Origin: Acidicaldus organivorans
GTDB lineage: Bacteria; Pseudomonadota; Alphaproteobacteria; Acetobacterales; Acetobacteraceae
Assembly: GCA_000759655.1 (NCBI GenBank)
Contig: JPYW01001354.1
Coordinates: 1-7,104 of the forward strand
Length of the DNA: 7,104 nt
Direction: 5' to 3'
Part shown: piece after piece, positions 1 through 5,216 of the stretch
Position numbering within the stretch: the first letter of the stretch is position 1
Layout: each line of letters opens with the position of its first letter
The notes under the pieces: generated by a model
Databases searched by the model: none
What the model was told of the DNA's origin: nothing
Seen by the model: the letters and a program-made list of their open reading frames with translations, nothing else
Made by a program: the position numbers and the translations under genes

Positions 1-26
1 GGGGGACTCATGGGGGGGACTCATGG
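1..26. repeat. Two tandem copies of a 13-bp unit at the window edge
   Basis: The unit gggggactcatgg is present twice, perfectly, at 1-13 and 14-26, followed by a partial gggc. The array starts at the first base, so more copies may lie to the left. I see no coding role. It could be a small tandem duplication or a short tandem repeat in the intergenic space downstream of the CtrA-like gene. Confidence 0.75.
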
Positions 27-50
27 GGGCGCGGCGGCCTGAAGGGATGC

Positions 51-79
51 AAAGAGCCGGGCCCTGGCGGGCCCGGCTT
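51..79 (-). terminator. Probable intrinsic terminator of the CtrA-like gene
   Basis: A perfect 10-bp stem, agccgggccc (55-64) pairing with gggcccggct (69-78), encloses a 4-nt loop (65-68). Read on the minus strand, the hairpin lies about 60 nt after the stop codon of the CtrA-like gene and is followed by C-TTT, a short and weak T tract. The stem strength and position support a rho-independent terminator. The weak T run leaves a simple 3'-end-stabilising hairpin possible. Confidence 0.6.
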
Positions 80-140
80 GTCGACGACTGGAGAGGCGTG
101 AGGCGGTTTCCGTGGTTCGTCGCAAATTTTGGGGTGGGGC

Positions 141-896
141 TCACGCGCCAGCGAGGGCGGCCTGTCCCATGTTTTGATCCTCGTAACGCTCCTGGCTGTT
201 GGCGGCGCGGAAGGGGACGGTCTGCACCGGTTCGCTCTTCATCATGTAGCCCTTGCCCCAGACGGTGATGATCGACTGGCGGGCGCCGAGCGGGGCGAGC
301 TTCTTCCTGAGCTTGCAGATAAAGACGTCGATGATCTTCACCTCGGGCTCGTCGAGCCCGCCATAGAGGTGGTTGAGGAAGGTTTCCTTGGTGATGAGCG
401 TGTCGCGCTTCATAATCAGCAATTCGAGGATCGAATACTCCTTGTTGGTGAGATGGACCTCGGTGCCGTTCACGAAGACGGTCTTGTTGGTGGTATCGAT
501 GCTGATATCGCCGCAGGTAATGGTGCGGTGGCTAAAGCCGTTGGAGCGGCGGATGATCGCCTTGATGCGGGCGATCAGCTCCGACTTGTCGAAGGGCTTC
601 ACCAGGAAATCGTCCGCCCCGTAATCGAAGGCCTTGATCTTGGCCTGGGTGCGGGCGATCGGCGAAAGCACGACGAGCGGGGTATCCACGCTGGCGTAGC
701 GTATTTTCTTGATGGTGGCGTGATAGTCCTCGCCGCTATCGGTGTCGAGGATGATGATGTCGTATTTGAAGTGGCTGATCAGGCGGAGATCGTCGGCATC
801 ATTGTCGATTTGATCGACGATGAATCCCTGTTTGCGCACTTCTTTCAGAATTTCGTTAGAAAAATCTTTCTCATTGGTTACGAACAGTGCCCGCAT
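141..896 (-). CDS. CtrA-family response regulator with a diverged receiver domain
   Basis: A 251-residue OmpR/PhoB-type response regulator whose closest recognisable relative is CtrA, the alphaproteobacterial cell-cycle regulator. Residues 1-117 form the receiver and about 125-219 the winged-helix DNA-binding domain; a 32-residue tail follows and ends in LAGA. The DNA-binding half matches CtrA almost word for word, including FLNHLYGG (173-180) and the stretch KIIDVFICKLRKKL (187-200). In the receiver, Asp51 (phosphoacceptor), Ser78 and Lys100-Pro101 are kept. The acidic Mg-binding pair is Asn8-Glu9 instead of Asp-Asp, and the usual LNLPDMSG after the phosphoacceptor is TDSGEDYH, losing the conserved Pro and Gly. 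The start at 896 is preferred because GGAGGA lies 4 nt upstream; an ATG at 908 would place that ribosome site inside the gene. Codons are less GC-rich than in neighbouring genes. It probably binds CtrA-type TTAA sites, but phosphorylation control may be altered. I cannot tell whether it is the genome's main CtrA or a second copy, so no symbol is given. Confidence 0.9.
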   Translation of the reverse strand: MRALFVTNEKDFSNEILKEVRKQGFIVDQIDNDADDLRLISHFKYDIIILDTDSGEDYHATIKKIRYASVDTPLVVLSPIARTQAKIKAFDYGADDFLVKPFDKSELIARIKAIIRRSNGFSHRTITCGDISIDTTNKTVFVNGTEVHLTNKEYSILELLIMKRDTLITKETFLNHLYGGLDEPEVKIIDVFICKLRKKLAPLGARQSIITVWGKGYMMKSEPVQTVPFRAANSQERYEDQNMGQAALAGA

Positions 897-900
897 GCTC

Positions 901-906
901 TCCTCC
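901..906 (-). promoter_or_regulatory. Ribosome binding site that fixes the CtrA-like start
   Basis: The minus strand reads GGAGGA, then GAGC, then ATG at 896. The alternative ATG at 908 overlaps this site and has no purine-rich sequence in front of it. The shorter start also gives MRALF, which aligns with the MRVLL start of known CtrA proteins. Confidence 0.75.
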
Positions 907-960
907 ATCGGAATGCGTTTACCTTACACCAATGACGTGTGTCGTTCAACATTTTTTAGC

Positions 961-996
961 GCGAAAGTTTGTATCAATAAATAGACAATAGCGCAA
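961..996 (-). promoter_or_regulatory. Candidate promoter of the CtrA-like gene
   Basis: The stretch 930-1030 is strikingly AT-rich; 961-1020 is about 25% GC by count. On the minus strand a possible -35 TTGCGC (996-991) and -10 TACAAA (973-968) are separated by 17 bp, which would leave an untranslated leader of roughly 65 nt. The matches to a sigma-70 consensus are modest and other placements are possible. The position and composition of the region are stronger evidence than the hexamers. Confidence 0.3.
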
Positions 997-1033
997 AATA
1001 TGAAATTAACTTAACTTTTATGTGAAAGTTCCG

Positions 1034-1162
1034 TCACGTGAACGTGAAGGAAAGAGGAGTCTCGGAGTTTGGTTCTGTGCCGGAGCGAGAAGGTGCGACT
1101 GAAGGATGAGTGAGTATCGGCTTTCTCGTGCCCGTGATACGGTCATCTGGATCACGTGATAC
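1034..1162. repeat. CACGTG palindromes and spaced cgtgatac repeats
   Basis: TCACGTGA occurs at 1034-1041 and 1152-1159; the second is embedded in the 10-bp palindrome ATCACGTGAT (1151-1160). The octamer cgtgatac is repeated at 1133-1140 and 1155-1162, spaced 22 bp or about two helical turns. Beside the first palindrome, acgtga is repeated in tandem (1036-1041 and 1042-1047). This looks like a binding-site cluster for a dimeric regulator, but no specific protein can be named. Confidence 0.4.
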
Positions 1163-1173
1163 ATCTACTGGTT

Positions 1174-1200
1174 GCGAATCTGGCGATTCGATCGCGAATC
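1174..1200. repeat. Alternating inverted-repeat cluster
   Basis: Three arms follow each other: gcgaatc (1174-1180), gattcg (1185-1190) and gcgaatc (1194-1200). The middle arm can pair with either flank, each time forming a 6-bp stem with a 4-nt loop (tggc or atcg). The two hairpins exclude each other. It may be an operator or a small RNA switch; the function is unknown. Confidence 0.45.
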
Positions 1201-1393
1201 GGGACAATATGAGACCTTGACCGGCACCCTCCTCCCTCTCCCGCCCGCACCCCTCCCGATTCGCCCCCCATCTCTGCCGGAAGGGGTGTGGCCCGTCTCC
1301 CGATACCCGTTTCCCACCGCGATCAGGCTCCGGCGGCGACGGAACGCGGGCCACGGCCCCCCTCGGCCTGAAGAGCCCTCAGCGGTAAAGCTC

Positions 1394-1437
1394 CCTCGAT
1401 CTTTGGCGATCGGGTCTCAGCCGATCCCCCATCGAGG
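1394..1437 (-). terminator. Nested stem-loop after the dehydrogenase gene, possible terminator
   Basis: The outer arms cctcgat (1394-1400) and atcgagg (1431-1437) pair over 7 bp. Inside them gatcgg (1408-1413) and ccgatc (1421-1426) pair over 6 bp with a 7-nt loop. On the minus strand the structure begins about 40 nt after the dehydrogenase stop. It is followed by GAGCTTT and lacks a real T tract, so it may be a 3'-end hairpin instead of an intrinsic terminator. Confidence 0.35.
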
Positions 1438-1478
1438 CGCACCAGGCATCCGACTGGGCGCGCTTCCCGGCGCCCCGC

Positions 1479-2225
1479 TCAGTAGGTCGCCCGGCCGCCG
1501 GAGAGGTCGAACACCGCGCCGGTCGAGAAACTCGCCTCACGCGAAGCGAGCCAGGCGATCATCGCCGCGATCTCCTCGACCTCGCCGAAGCGGCCCATCG
1601 GGATCTTGGAGAGCATGTAATTGATGTGCTCCTCGGTCATCTGATCGAAGATCGCAGTGCGCACCGCCGCCGGCGTCACGCAGTTGACCCGGATCCCGGT
1701 CTTGGCGAGTTCCTTGCCAAGCGACTTGGTGAGCCCGATCACCCCCGCCTTGGAGGCCGAATAGGCCGGCGCATTGGGATTGCCCTCCTTGCCGGCGATC
1801 GAGGCGACGATGACGATCCGCCCGTAATCCTGGGCGCGCATCACCGGCACCACGGCCCGGCAGCAATGGAATACCCCATCGAGGTTGATCGCCATTACCC
1901 GCTGCCACGCCTCGAGCGGATACTCCCAGGTCGGCGCATTGGGCCCCGAGATCCCGGCACTCGCCACCAGGATGTCGATCCGCCCGAGCTTGGCGCGGCT
2001 CGCCTCGGTGGCGCGGGCCACCGAGTCGTAATCGGTGACATCGACCACCTCGCTCTCCACGCCCGGGCCGAGCTCGGCCTTGGCCTTTTCCAGGTTTTGG
2101 GGCGAGACGTCCCACAGCATCACCCGCGCCCCTCCGGCCTTCAGCCTCTTCGCGGTGCCAAGCCCGATCCCCGACGCCCCGCCGGTGATCACCGCCGTCT
2201 GACCGGCAAAACGTGCCTCTGCCAT
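1479..2225 (-). CDS. Classical short-chain dehydrogenase/reductase (SDR), probably NAD-dependent
   Basis: A 248-residue cytosolic oxidoreductase of the classical SDR family, with the usual length and a single Rossmann domain. The cofactor glycine motif TGGASGIG is at 14-21. Asp39 at the end of the second beta strand suggests NAD(H) over NADP(H). A SAG variant of the NNAG motif is at 89-91. The catalytic tetrad is complete: Asn114, Ser142, Tyr155 and Lys159 (YSASK). The C-terminal FDLSGGRATY replaces the common DGG ending. The overall look resembles FabG-like and sugar-acid dehydrogenases, such as 2-keto-3-deoxy-L-rhamnonate/fuconate dehydrogenases, but the substrate cannot be read from the sequence. 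No sugar-catabolism genes lie beside it. The start at 2225 is chosen because GGAGGA precedes it by 6 nt; an ATG at 2240 would begin upstream of that site. It is divergent from trpS and appears monocistronic within this window. Confidence 0.92.
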   Translation of the reverse strand: MAEARFAGQTAVITGGASGIGLGTAKRLKAGGARVMLWDVSPQNLEKAKAELGPGVESEVVDVTDYDSVARATEASRAKLGRIDILVASAGISGPNAPTWEYPLEAWQRVMAINLDGVFHCCRAVVPVMRAQDYGRIVIVASIAGKEGNPNAPAYSASKAGVIGLTKSLGKELAKTGIRVNCVTPAAVRTAIFDQMTEEHINYMLSKIPMGRFGEVEEIAAMIAWLASREASFSTGAVFDLSGGRATY

Positions 2226-2338
2226 GCTCGATCCTCCCATCCAGGTGGCCCCCTTCGCCTAAGGGAGGTTGACCGGCAGGGCAAGAGGCCGGAAAAGGCG
2301 CGAGGCGCCACTCCACCCGGCGCCGCTTCGCGGCAAGG
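2226..2338. promoter_or_regulatory. Divergent intergenic region between the SDR gene and trpS
   Basis: These 113 bp must carry, at least in part, the promoters of both flanking genes. On the plus strand TTGACC (2269-2274) is a fair -35 candidate, but no good -10 is seen 16-18 bp downstream. Two small hairpins lie near trpS: ggcgc-gag-gcgcc (2297-2309) and gccgc-ttc-gcggc (2322-2334). The second ends one base before the AAGG that abuts the trpS ATG. No known T-box or Trp-leader features are visible. Confidence 0.35.
2232..2237 (-). promoter_or_regulatory. Ribosome binding site that fixes the SDR start
   Basis: The minus strand reads GGAGGA, then TCGAGC, then ATG at 2225. The in-frame ATG at 2240 sits directly in front of the site, so initiation there would add only five residues (MGGSS) and leave the good site unused. 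Confidence 0.7.
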
Positions 2339-3433
2339 ATGTCAAGGCCCATGAGCAGCGATACCGGCTCCACTCCCGGCACCTCCCCCTCCGGCAACCC
2401 CGCCTCGCGACCCCGCATCTTCTCCGGCATCCAGCCCTCCGGAGTGCCCACCCTCGGCAATTACCTCGGCGCGCTCCGCAACTGGGTGCGGCTGCAGGAG
2501 GGGCATGAGTGCATCTTCTCCATCGTCGATCTGCACGCCATCACGGTGTGGCAGGAGCCGGAGCGGCTGCGCACCCAGACGCTGGAGATGGCGGCGAGCC
2601 TGCTCGCCTGCGGCATCGATGCCGAGCGCCACATCCTCTTTCATCAATCCGCGGTGCGCGCCCACGCCCAGCTCGCCTGGATCTTCAACTGCGTGGCCCG
2701 CATCGGCTGGCTCAACCGGATGACCCAGTTCAAGGACAAGGCCGGCAAGGACCGCGAAGCGGCCTCGGCCGGGCTCTACGTCTATCCCAACCTGATGGCG
2801 GCCGACATCCTCGCCTATCACGCGACGCGCGTTCCGGTGGGCGACGACCAGCGCCAGCATCTCGAGCTCGCCAACGACATCGCCCAGAAATTCAACCACG
2901 ATTACGGCGTCGATTTCTTCCCCCTGATCGAGCCGATCATCGAGGGGCCGGCGGCGCGGGTGATGAGCCTGCGCGACGGGACCAAGAAAATGTCGAAATC
3001 CGACCCCTCCGATCAATCGCGCATCAATCTCACCGACCCGCCCGACGTCATCGCCCTCAAGATCCGCCGCGCCAAGACCGATCCCGAGCCGCTCCCCTCC
3101 GAGCCCGGCGGCCTCGAGGGGCGGCCCGAGGCGCGCAACCTCGTCGGCATCTACGCTGCCCTCGCCGAGATCCCGGTCGCGGCGGTGCTCGCCCAGTATG
3201 GCGGGCAGGGATTCGCCGCCTTCAAGGAGGCGCTCGCCGAACTCCTCATCACCCATCTCGGCCCGATCGCCGCCGAAACCAGGCGCATTCTGGCCGATCC
3301 CGCCGCGCTGATCGCCCTCCTTCAGCGGGGCGCGGAGCGGGCGGCCGCCATCGCCGATCCGATCGTGGCCGAGGCCGAGCGCATCGTGGGCTTTCTCCCG
3401 GGCCGGGCGGGCCTTCCCGGCAGGCCCGGCTGA
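2339..3433 (+). CDS. trpS: Tryptophanyl-tRNA synthetase
   Basis: A cytosolic class Ic aminoacyl-tRNA synthetase that joins L-tryptophan to tRNA-Trp using ATP. The 364 residues contain the HIGH-like motif as TLGN (38-41) after GIQPSG (30-35). The tryptophan-pocket segment MAADIL (153-158) includes Asp156, which aligns with the indole-binding Asp of the Geobacillus enzyme. [11 protein letters not shown] (167-177) and the KMSKS loop (217-221) follow. The rest matches bacterial TrpS closely, including DLHAITVW and RMTQFKDK. About 24 Ser/Pro/Thr/Gly-rich residues precede the conserved start of the fold. Two starts are possible, ATG at 2339 or at 2351, and both have weak ribosome sites (AAGG with 0 or 3 nt spacing); an upstream in-frame stop at 2270-2272 and the absence of other start codons exclude longer versions. 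The C-terminus is a short Gly/Pro/Arg tail. A histidine-phosphatase gene begins 16 bp after the stop, suggesting co-transcription. Confidence 0.97.
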   Translation: MSRPMSSDTGSTPGTSPSGNPASRPRIFSGIQPSGVPTLGNYLGALRNWVRLQEGHECIFSIVDLHAITVWQEPERLRTQTLEMAASLLACGIDAERHILFHQSAVRAHAQLAWIFNCVARIGWLNRMTQFKDKAGKDREAASAGLYVYPNLMAADILAYHATRVPVGDDQRQHLELANDIAQKFNHDYGVDFFPLIEPIIEGPAARVMSLRDGTKKMSKSDPSDQSRINLTDPPDVIALKIRRAKTDPEPLPSEPGGLEGRPEARNLVGIYAALAEIPVAAVLAQYGGQGFAAFKEALAELLITHLGPIAAETRRILADPAALIALLQRGAERAAAIADPIVAEAERIVGFLPGRAGLPGRPG

Positions 3434-3449
3434 AGGCGGGGCAGATTCG

Positions 3450-4025
3450 GTGGCGCGCATGGCCCGGCTCATCCTGCTCCGCCACGGCCAGAGCCTGTTC
3501 AACCTCTTTTTCACCGCGACCCGCCGCGACCCCGGCCTGGCCGACCCGCCCCTCTCGCCCGCCGGGCGCGCCCAGGCGGAAGAGGCCGCCGCCCGGCTTG
3601 CCGACCGGCCCATCCGCCGCCTGATCGCCTCGCCTTATACAAGGGCGCTCGAGACGGCGCGGCCCATCGCCGCCCGCCTCGGCCTTCCCATCGAGGTCAG
3701 CGCCGGGGTGCGCGAGCGCTTCGCCTTCGCCTGCGACATCGGCCGGCCGCGTTCGGAGCTCGAGCCTGCCTGGCCGGAGGCCGAATTCGGCGATCTTCCC
3801 GAGCGCTGGTGGCCCTCCCGGGTGGAAAGCGCCGAGGTGGTGCGGGCGCGGGCCGAGCATTTCGCCGCCCGCTTCGCCGCAACCTCCGATGAGGAGGGCG
3901 AGGTGCTCGTCGTCGCCCATTGGGGCTTCATCCTTGCGCTGACCGGGCGGAGCCTCGCCAATGGTGAAGCGATCGAACTCGACCCACCGCTCGCCGTGCC
4001 GCGCGAAGTGATTTGGCACCCGTGA
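3450..4025 (+). CDS. Histidine phosphatase family protein (phosphoglycerate-mutase-like)
   Basis: A 191-residue protein of the histidine phosphatase superfamily, in which a phosphohistidine intermediate forms during phosphate hydrolysis or transfer. The signature LLRHGQS is at 9-15 with nucleophile His12 and Arg11. The family PLS..GR.QA motif is at 34-43. SPYTRALETA (61-70) supplies the second arginine, Arg65. Glu89 is a likely general acid, and VAHWGF (155-160) gives the second catalytic histidine, His157. The HWG form and the DIGRP (96-100) and RWWP (119-122) segments point to a branch other than glycolytic GpmA, which is longer. The substrate is unknown; small phosphorylated metabolites are likely. 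No signal peptide is seen, so it is probably cytosolic. The start could be GTG 3450, favoured by GGCGGGG 8 nt upstream, or ATG 3459, which gives the more typical short N-terminus. The 16-bp gap from trpS suggests one operon. Confidence 0.9.
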   Translation: MARMARLILLRHGQSLFNLFFTATRRDPGLADPPLSPAGRAQAEEAAARLADRPIRRLIASPYTRALETARPIAARLGLPIEVSAGVRERFAFACDIGRPRSELEPAWPEAEFGDLPERWWPSRVESAEVVRARAEHFAARFAATSDEEGEVLVVAHWGFILALTGRSLANGEAIELDPPLAVPREVIWHP

Positions 4026-4039
4026 CCGGACATGCGATA

Positions 4040-4088
4040 AGTTTCTGGAAAGAAACGTCACGGGCGGGATCCGGGCCGTGATCCGCCC
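4040..4088 (+). other. Hairpins in the leader of the methyltransferase gene
   Basis: The 86-bp gap before the methyltransferase contains gtttct-ggaa-agaaac (4041-4056, 6-bp stem). Next come two competing structures. Arms 4062-4071 and 4080-4088 (gggcgg-atc with gatccgccc, one bulged G) form a 9-bp stem; alternatively tcacgg (4058-4063) pairs with ccgtga (4076-4081). Both leave the ribosome site at 4098-4104 free. It may end the trpS transcript, control the next gene, or be incidental in GC-rich DNA. I do not recognise a known SAM riboswitch consensus. Confidence 0.35.
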
Positions 4089-4097
4089 TGCCGCTCC

Positions 4098-4104
4098 AAG
4101 GAGA
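4098..4104 (+). promoter_or_regulatory. Strong ribosome binding site of the methyltransferase gene
   Basis: AAGGAGA lies 7 nt ahead of the ATG at 4112. It is the clearest ribosome site on the plus strand of this window and supports this start without ambiguity. Confidence 0.8.
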
Positions 4105-4111
4105 CGCTCCG

Positions 4112-5152
4112 ATGAACGATGAGACCGCCGCTTCGCTCGCCGCCAAATTCCGTGCCGCCGCCCAGGGCGCGGTGTTGCTCGATCTCGCCTTCATCGGCGT
4201 GGTGCGGGGGCTCTTTTCGGCGCTTGCCCGGCTCGGCACGGCGAACGCGGCGCGGCTTGCGGACGCGGCCGGCTGCGATCGCGGCTATGTCGCCGCCTGG
4301 TGCGATGCGGCCTATGCGGTGGGGCTGATCGAGGCGGAGGGCGATCACTTCCGGCTCTCGGAAGCGGGGGCGCTATTCCGGCCCGAGGTCGAGCCCACCC
4401 TGATGCCGGTTGCCATCCAGGCGATGATCTCGGCGCACATGGCGGAACGGGCCGCCGATTTCATGAAGGATGGCCGGCGGCCGGGCGAGGAGGTGCTGTT
4501 CGAGCGGCCCACCATCGCTCCCTGGTTCGGCGCCATGCTCGAGGCCAATTTCGGCCCCTTCTTCGAAAAGACCATTCTCCCCGCGCTCGATCTCTACCAG
4601 GCGGTCGATGCCGAGGGCGGGCTCGTGCTCGACCTCGGCTGCGGCAATGGCTGGTATCTGCGCAGACTGGCCAAGACATACGCCAATCTGCGCGGCATCG
4701 GGGTCGATGGGTTCGCGGGCAATGTCGAGGCCGCCACCGCGCGGGCGCGCGAGGAGGGACTCCTCGGCCGGCTCTCCTTCCAGGTGGGCGATGCGCGCGG
4801 GGTGGGGTTGACCGAGAAGGCGGACGTCATCGTCCTCAACCGCGCGCTCCATCACATGTGGGAGGCGGGGATCGGCGAGTTCCTCGACCATCTCGCGGGG
4901 CTTGCCAAGCTCGGCGGATGGCTCGTCATCTGGGAGCCCAACTGGCCGAAGGAGCGCTCACGGCTCCGCGAGCCTGCCTTCACCCGCATGGCGTTCCAGA
5001 ACCTCTCCGAATACGTCCAGGGCAATCACCTGCTCGCCGCCGAGGAGATCGCCGAGGCGCTCGCCGCCGCCGGGCTCGGCAGTCCCGAGATCAAGCTCTT
5101 CGCCGAGGGGACGGAGGCGATCATCACCGCCCGCTTCCTCACCCTGCGCTGA
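4112..5152 (+). CDS. Class I SAM-dependent methyltransferase with N-terminal winged-helix-like domain
   Basis: A 346-residue protein with two parts. Residues about 25-89 look like the winged-helix dimerisation region of O-methyltransferase-type enzymes: GLFSAL, then ARLADAAGC, then a helix and the wing-like GLIEAEGDHFRLSEAGALF. Residues about 165-340 form a Rossmann-like class I methyltransferase domain. Motif I VLDLGCGNG is at 172-180, the acidic ribose-binding residue is Asp199 (GVDG), the adenine-site Asp227 is in GDAR, and NRALHHMW (243-250) resembles motif IV. A helical linker (about 90-165) separates them and may help form the substrate pocket. It transfers a methyl group from S-adenosylmethionine; the acceptor is unknown, and nearby genes give no hint of a biosynthetic cluster. 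It is not DNA-binding by default, because the same fold serves dimerisation in this family. It converges on lepA with 64 bp between their ends. Confidence 0.88.
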   Translation: MNDETAASLAAKFRAAAQGAVLLDLAFIGVVRGLFSALARLGTANAARLADAAGCDRGYVAAWCDAAYAVGLIEAEGDHFRLSEAGALFRPEVEPTLMPVAIQAMISAHMAERAADFMKDGRRPGEEVLFERPTIAPWFGAMLEANFGPFFEKTILPALDLYQAVDAEGGLVLDLGCGNGWYLRRLAKTYANLRGIGVDGFAGNVEAATARAREEGLLGRLSFQVGDARGVGLTEKADVIVLNRALHHMWEAGIGEFLDHLAGLAKLGGWLVIWEPNWPKERSRLREPAFTRMAFQNLSEYVQGNHLLAAEEIAEALAAAGLGSPEIKLFAEGTEAIITARFLTLR

Positions 5153-5166
5153 GGTTCCATCCTCTG

Positions 5167-5209
5167 GGCGGGGCCTTGCCCCGCGCCGGGGGCGGGGCCC
5201 TGCCCCGCG
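5167..5209. terminator. Twin GC hairpins between convergent genes
   Basis: Two nearly identical hairpins lie in direct repeat 24 bp apart: gcggggc-ctt-gccccgc (5168-5184) and gcggggc-cct-gccccgc (5192-5208). Each has a 7-bp pure G:C stem and a 3-nt loop. They sit between the stops of the methyltransferase (5152) and lepA (5217), where a bidirectional transcription end is expected. Neither strand has a T tract after the stems, so intrinsic termination is uncertain. They could also be copies of a dispersed palindromic repeat. Confidence 0.5.
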
Positions 5210-5216
5210 GGGGGGA

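Larger units (their letters stand above)
897..1478. other. Long non-coding region upstream of the CtrA-like gene
   Basis: About 580 bases without a supportable gene, long for this compact window. From the CtrA-like end it holds the ribosome site, an AT-rich promoter zone with tandem TTAAC TTAAC (1006-1015), two TCACGTGA palindromes (1034-1041 and 1152-1159), two copies of cgtgatac 22 bp apart (1133-1140 and 1155-1162), an alternating gcgaatc/gattcg inverted-repeat cluster (1174-1200), a pyrimidine-rich stretch around 1222-1275, and a nested stem-loop (1394-1437) beyond the dehydrogenase stop. Open frames here, including a 106-codon minus-strand frame at 1034-1354, are rich in Arg, Pro, Gly and Ser. 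They have no recognisable domain and no well-placed ribosome site. I see no tRNA. Confidence 0.6.

Noticed and set aside
129..935. Long plus-strand open frame (268 codons) opposite the CtrA-like gene
   Set aside because: It mirrors the CtrA-like coding strand, has no domain or ribosome site, and the minus-strand product is a clear response regulator.
1006..1015. Possible canonical CtrA box in the regulator's promoter
   Set aside because: The two TTAA cores are separated by 1 bp, not the 7 bp of TTAA-N7-TTAA, so it cannot be called a standard site.
1170..1205. tRNA-like TpsiC arm suggested by gcgaatc and gattcg
   Set aside because: No acceptor stem, anticodon arm or proper GTTCRANYC core could be assembled around it.
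1034..1354. 106-codon minus-strand open frame in the non-coding region, with GTG start
   Set aside because: The product is Arg/Pro/Gly/Ser-rich with no motif; the G-run before the GTG is only 2 nt away, and the frame spans the palindromes and inverted repeats. Stop-free frames of this size are common in GC-rich DNA.
1172..1624. 150-codon plus-strand open frame
   Set aside because: It is Arg/Pro-rich, runs into the antisense of the dehydrogenase and has no credible start region.
141..2225. Possible sugar-acid catabolism role for the dehydrogenase linked to the neighbouring regulator
   Set aside because: The regulator is CtrA-type, a 580-bp structured region separates them, and no transporter, dehydratase or aldolase gene is present.
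2342..3613. 423-codon minus-strand open frame opposite trpS and the phosphatase
   Set aside because: It is an antisense shadow caused by GC-biased third positions; the plus strand encodes unmistakable TrpS motifs.
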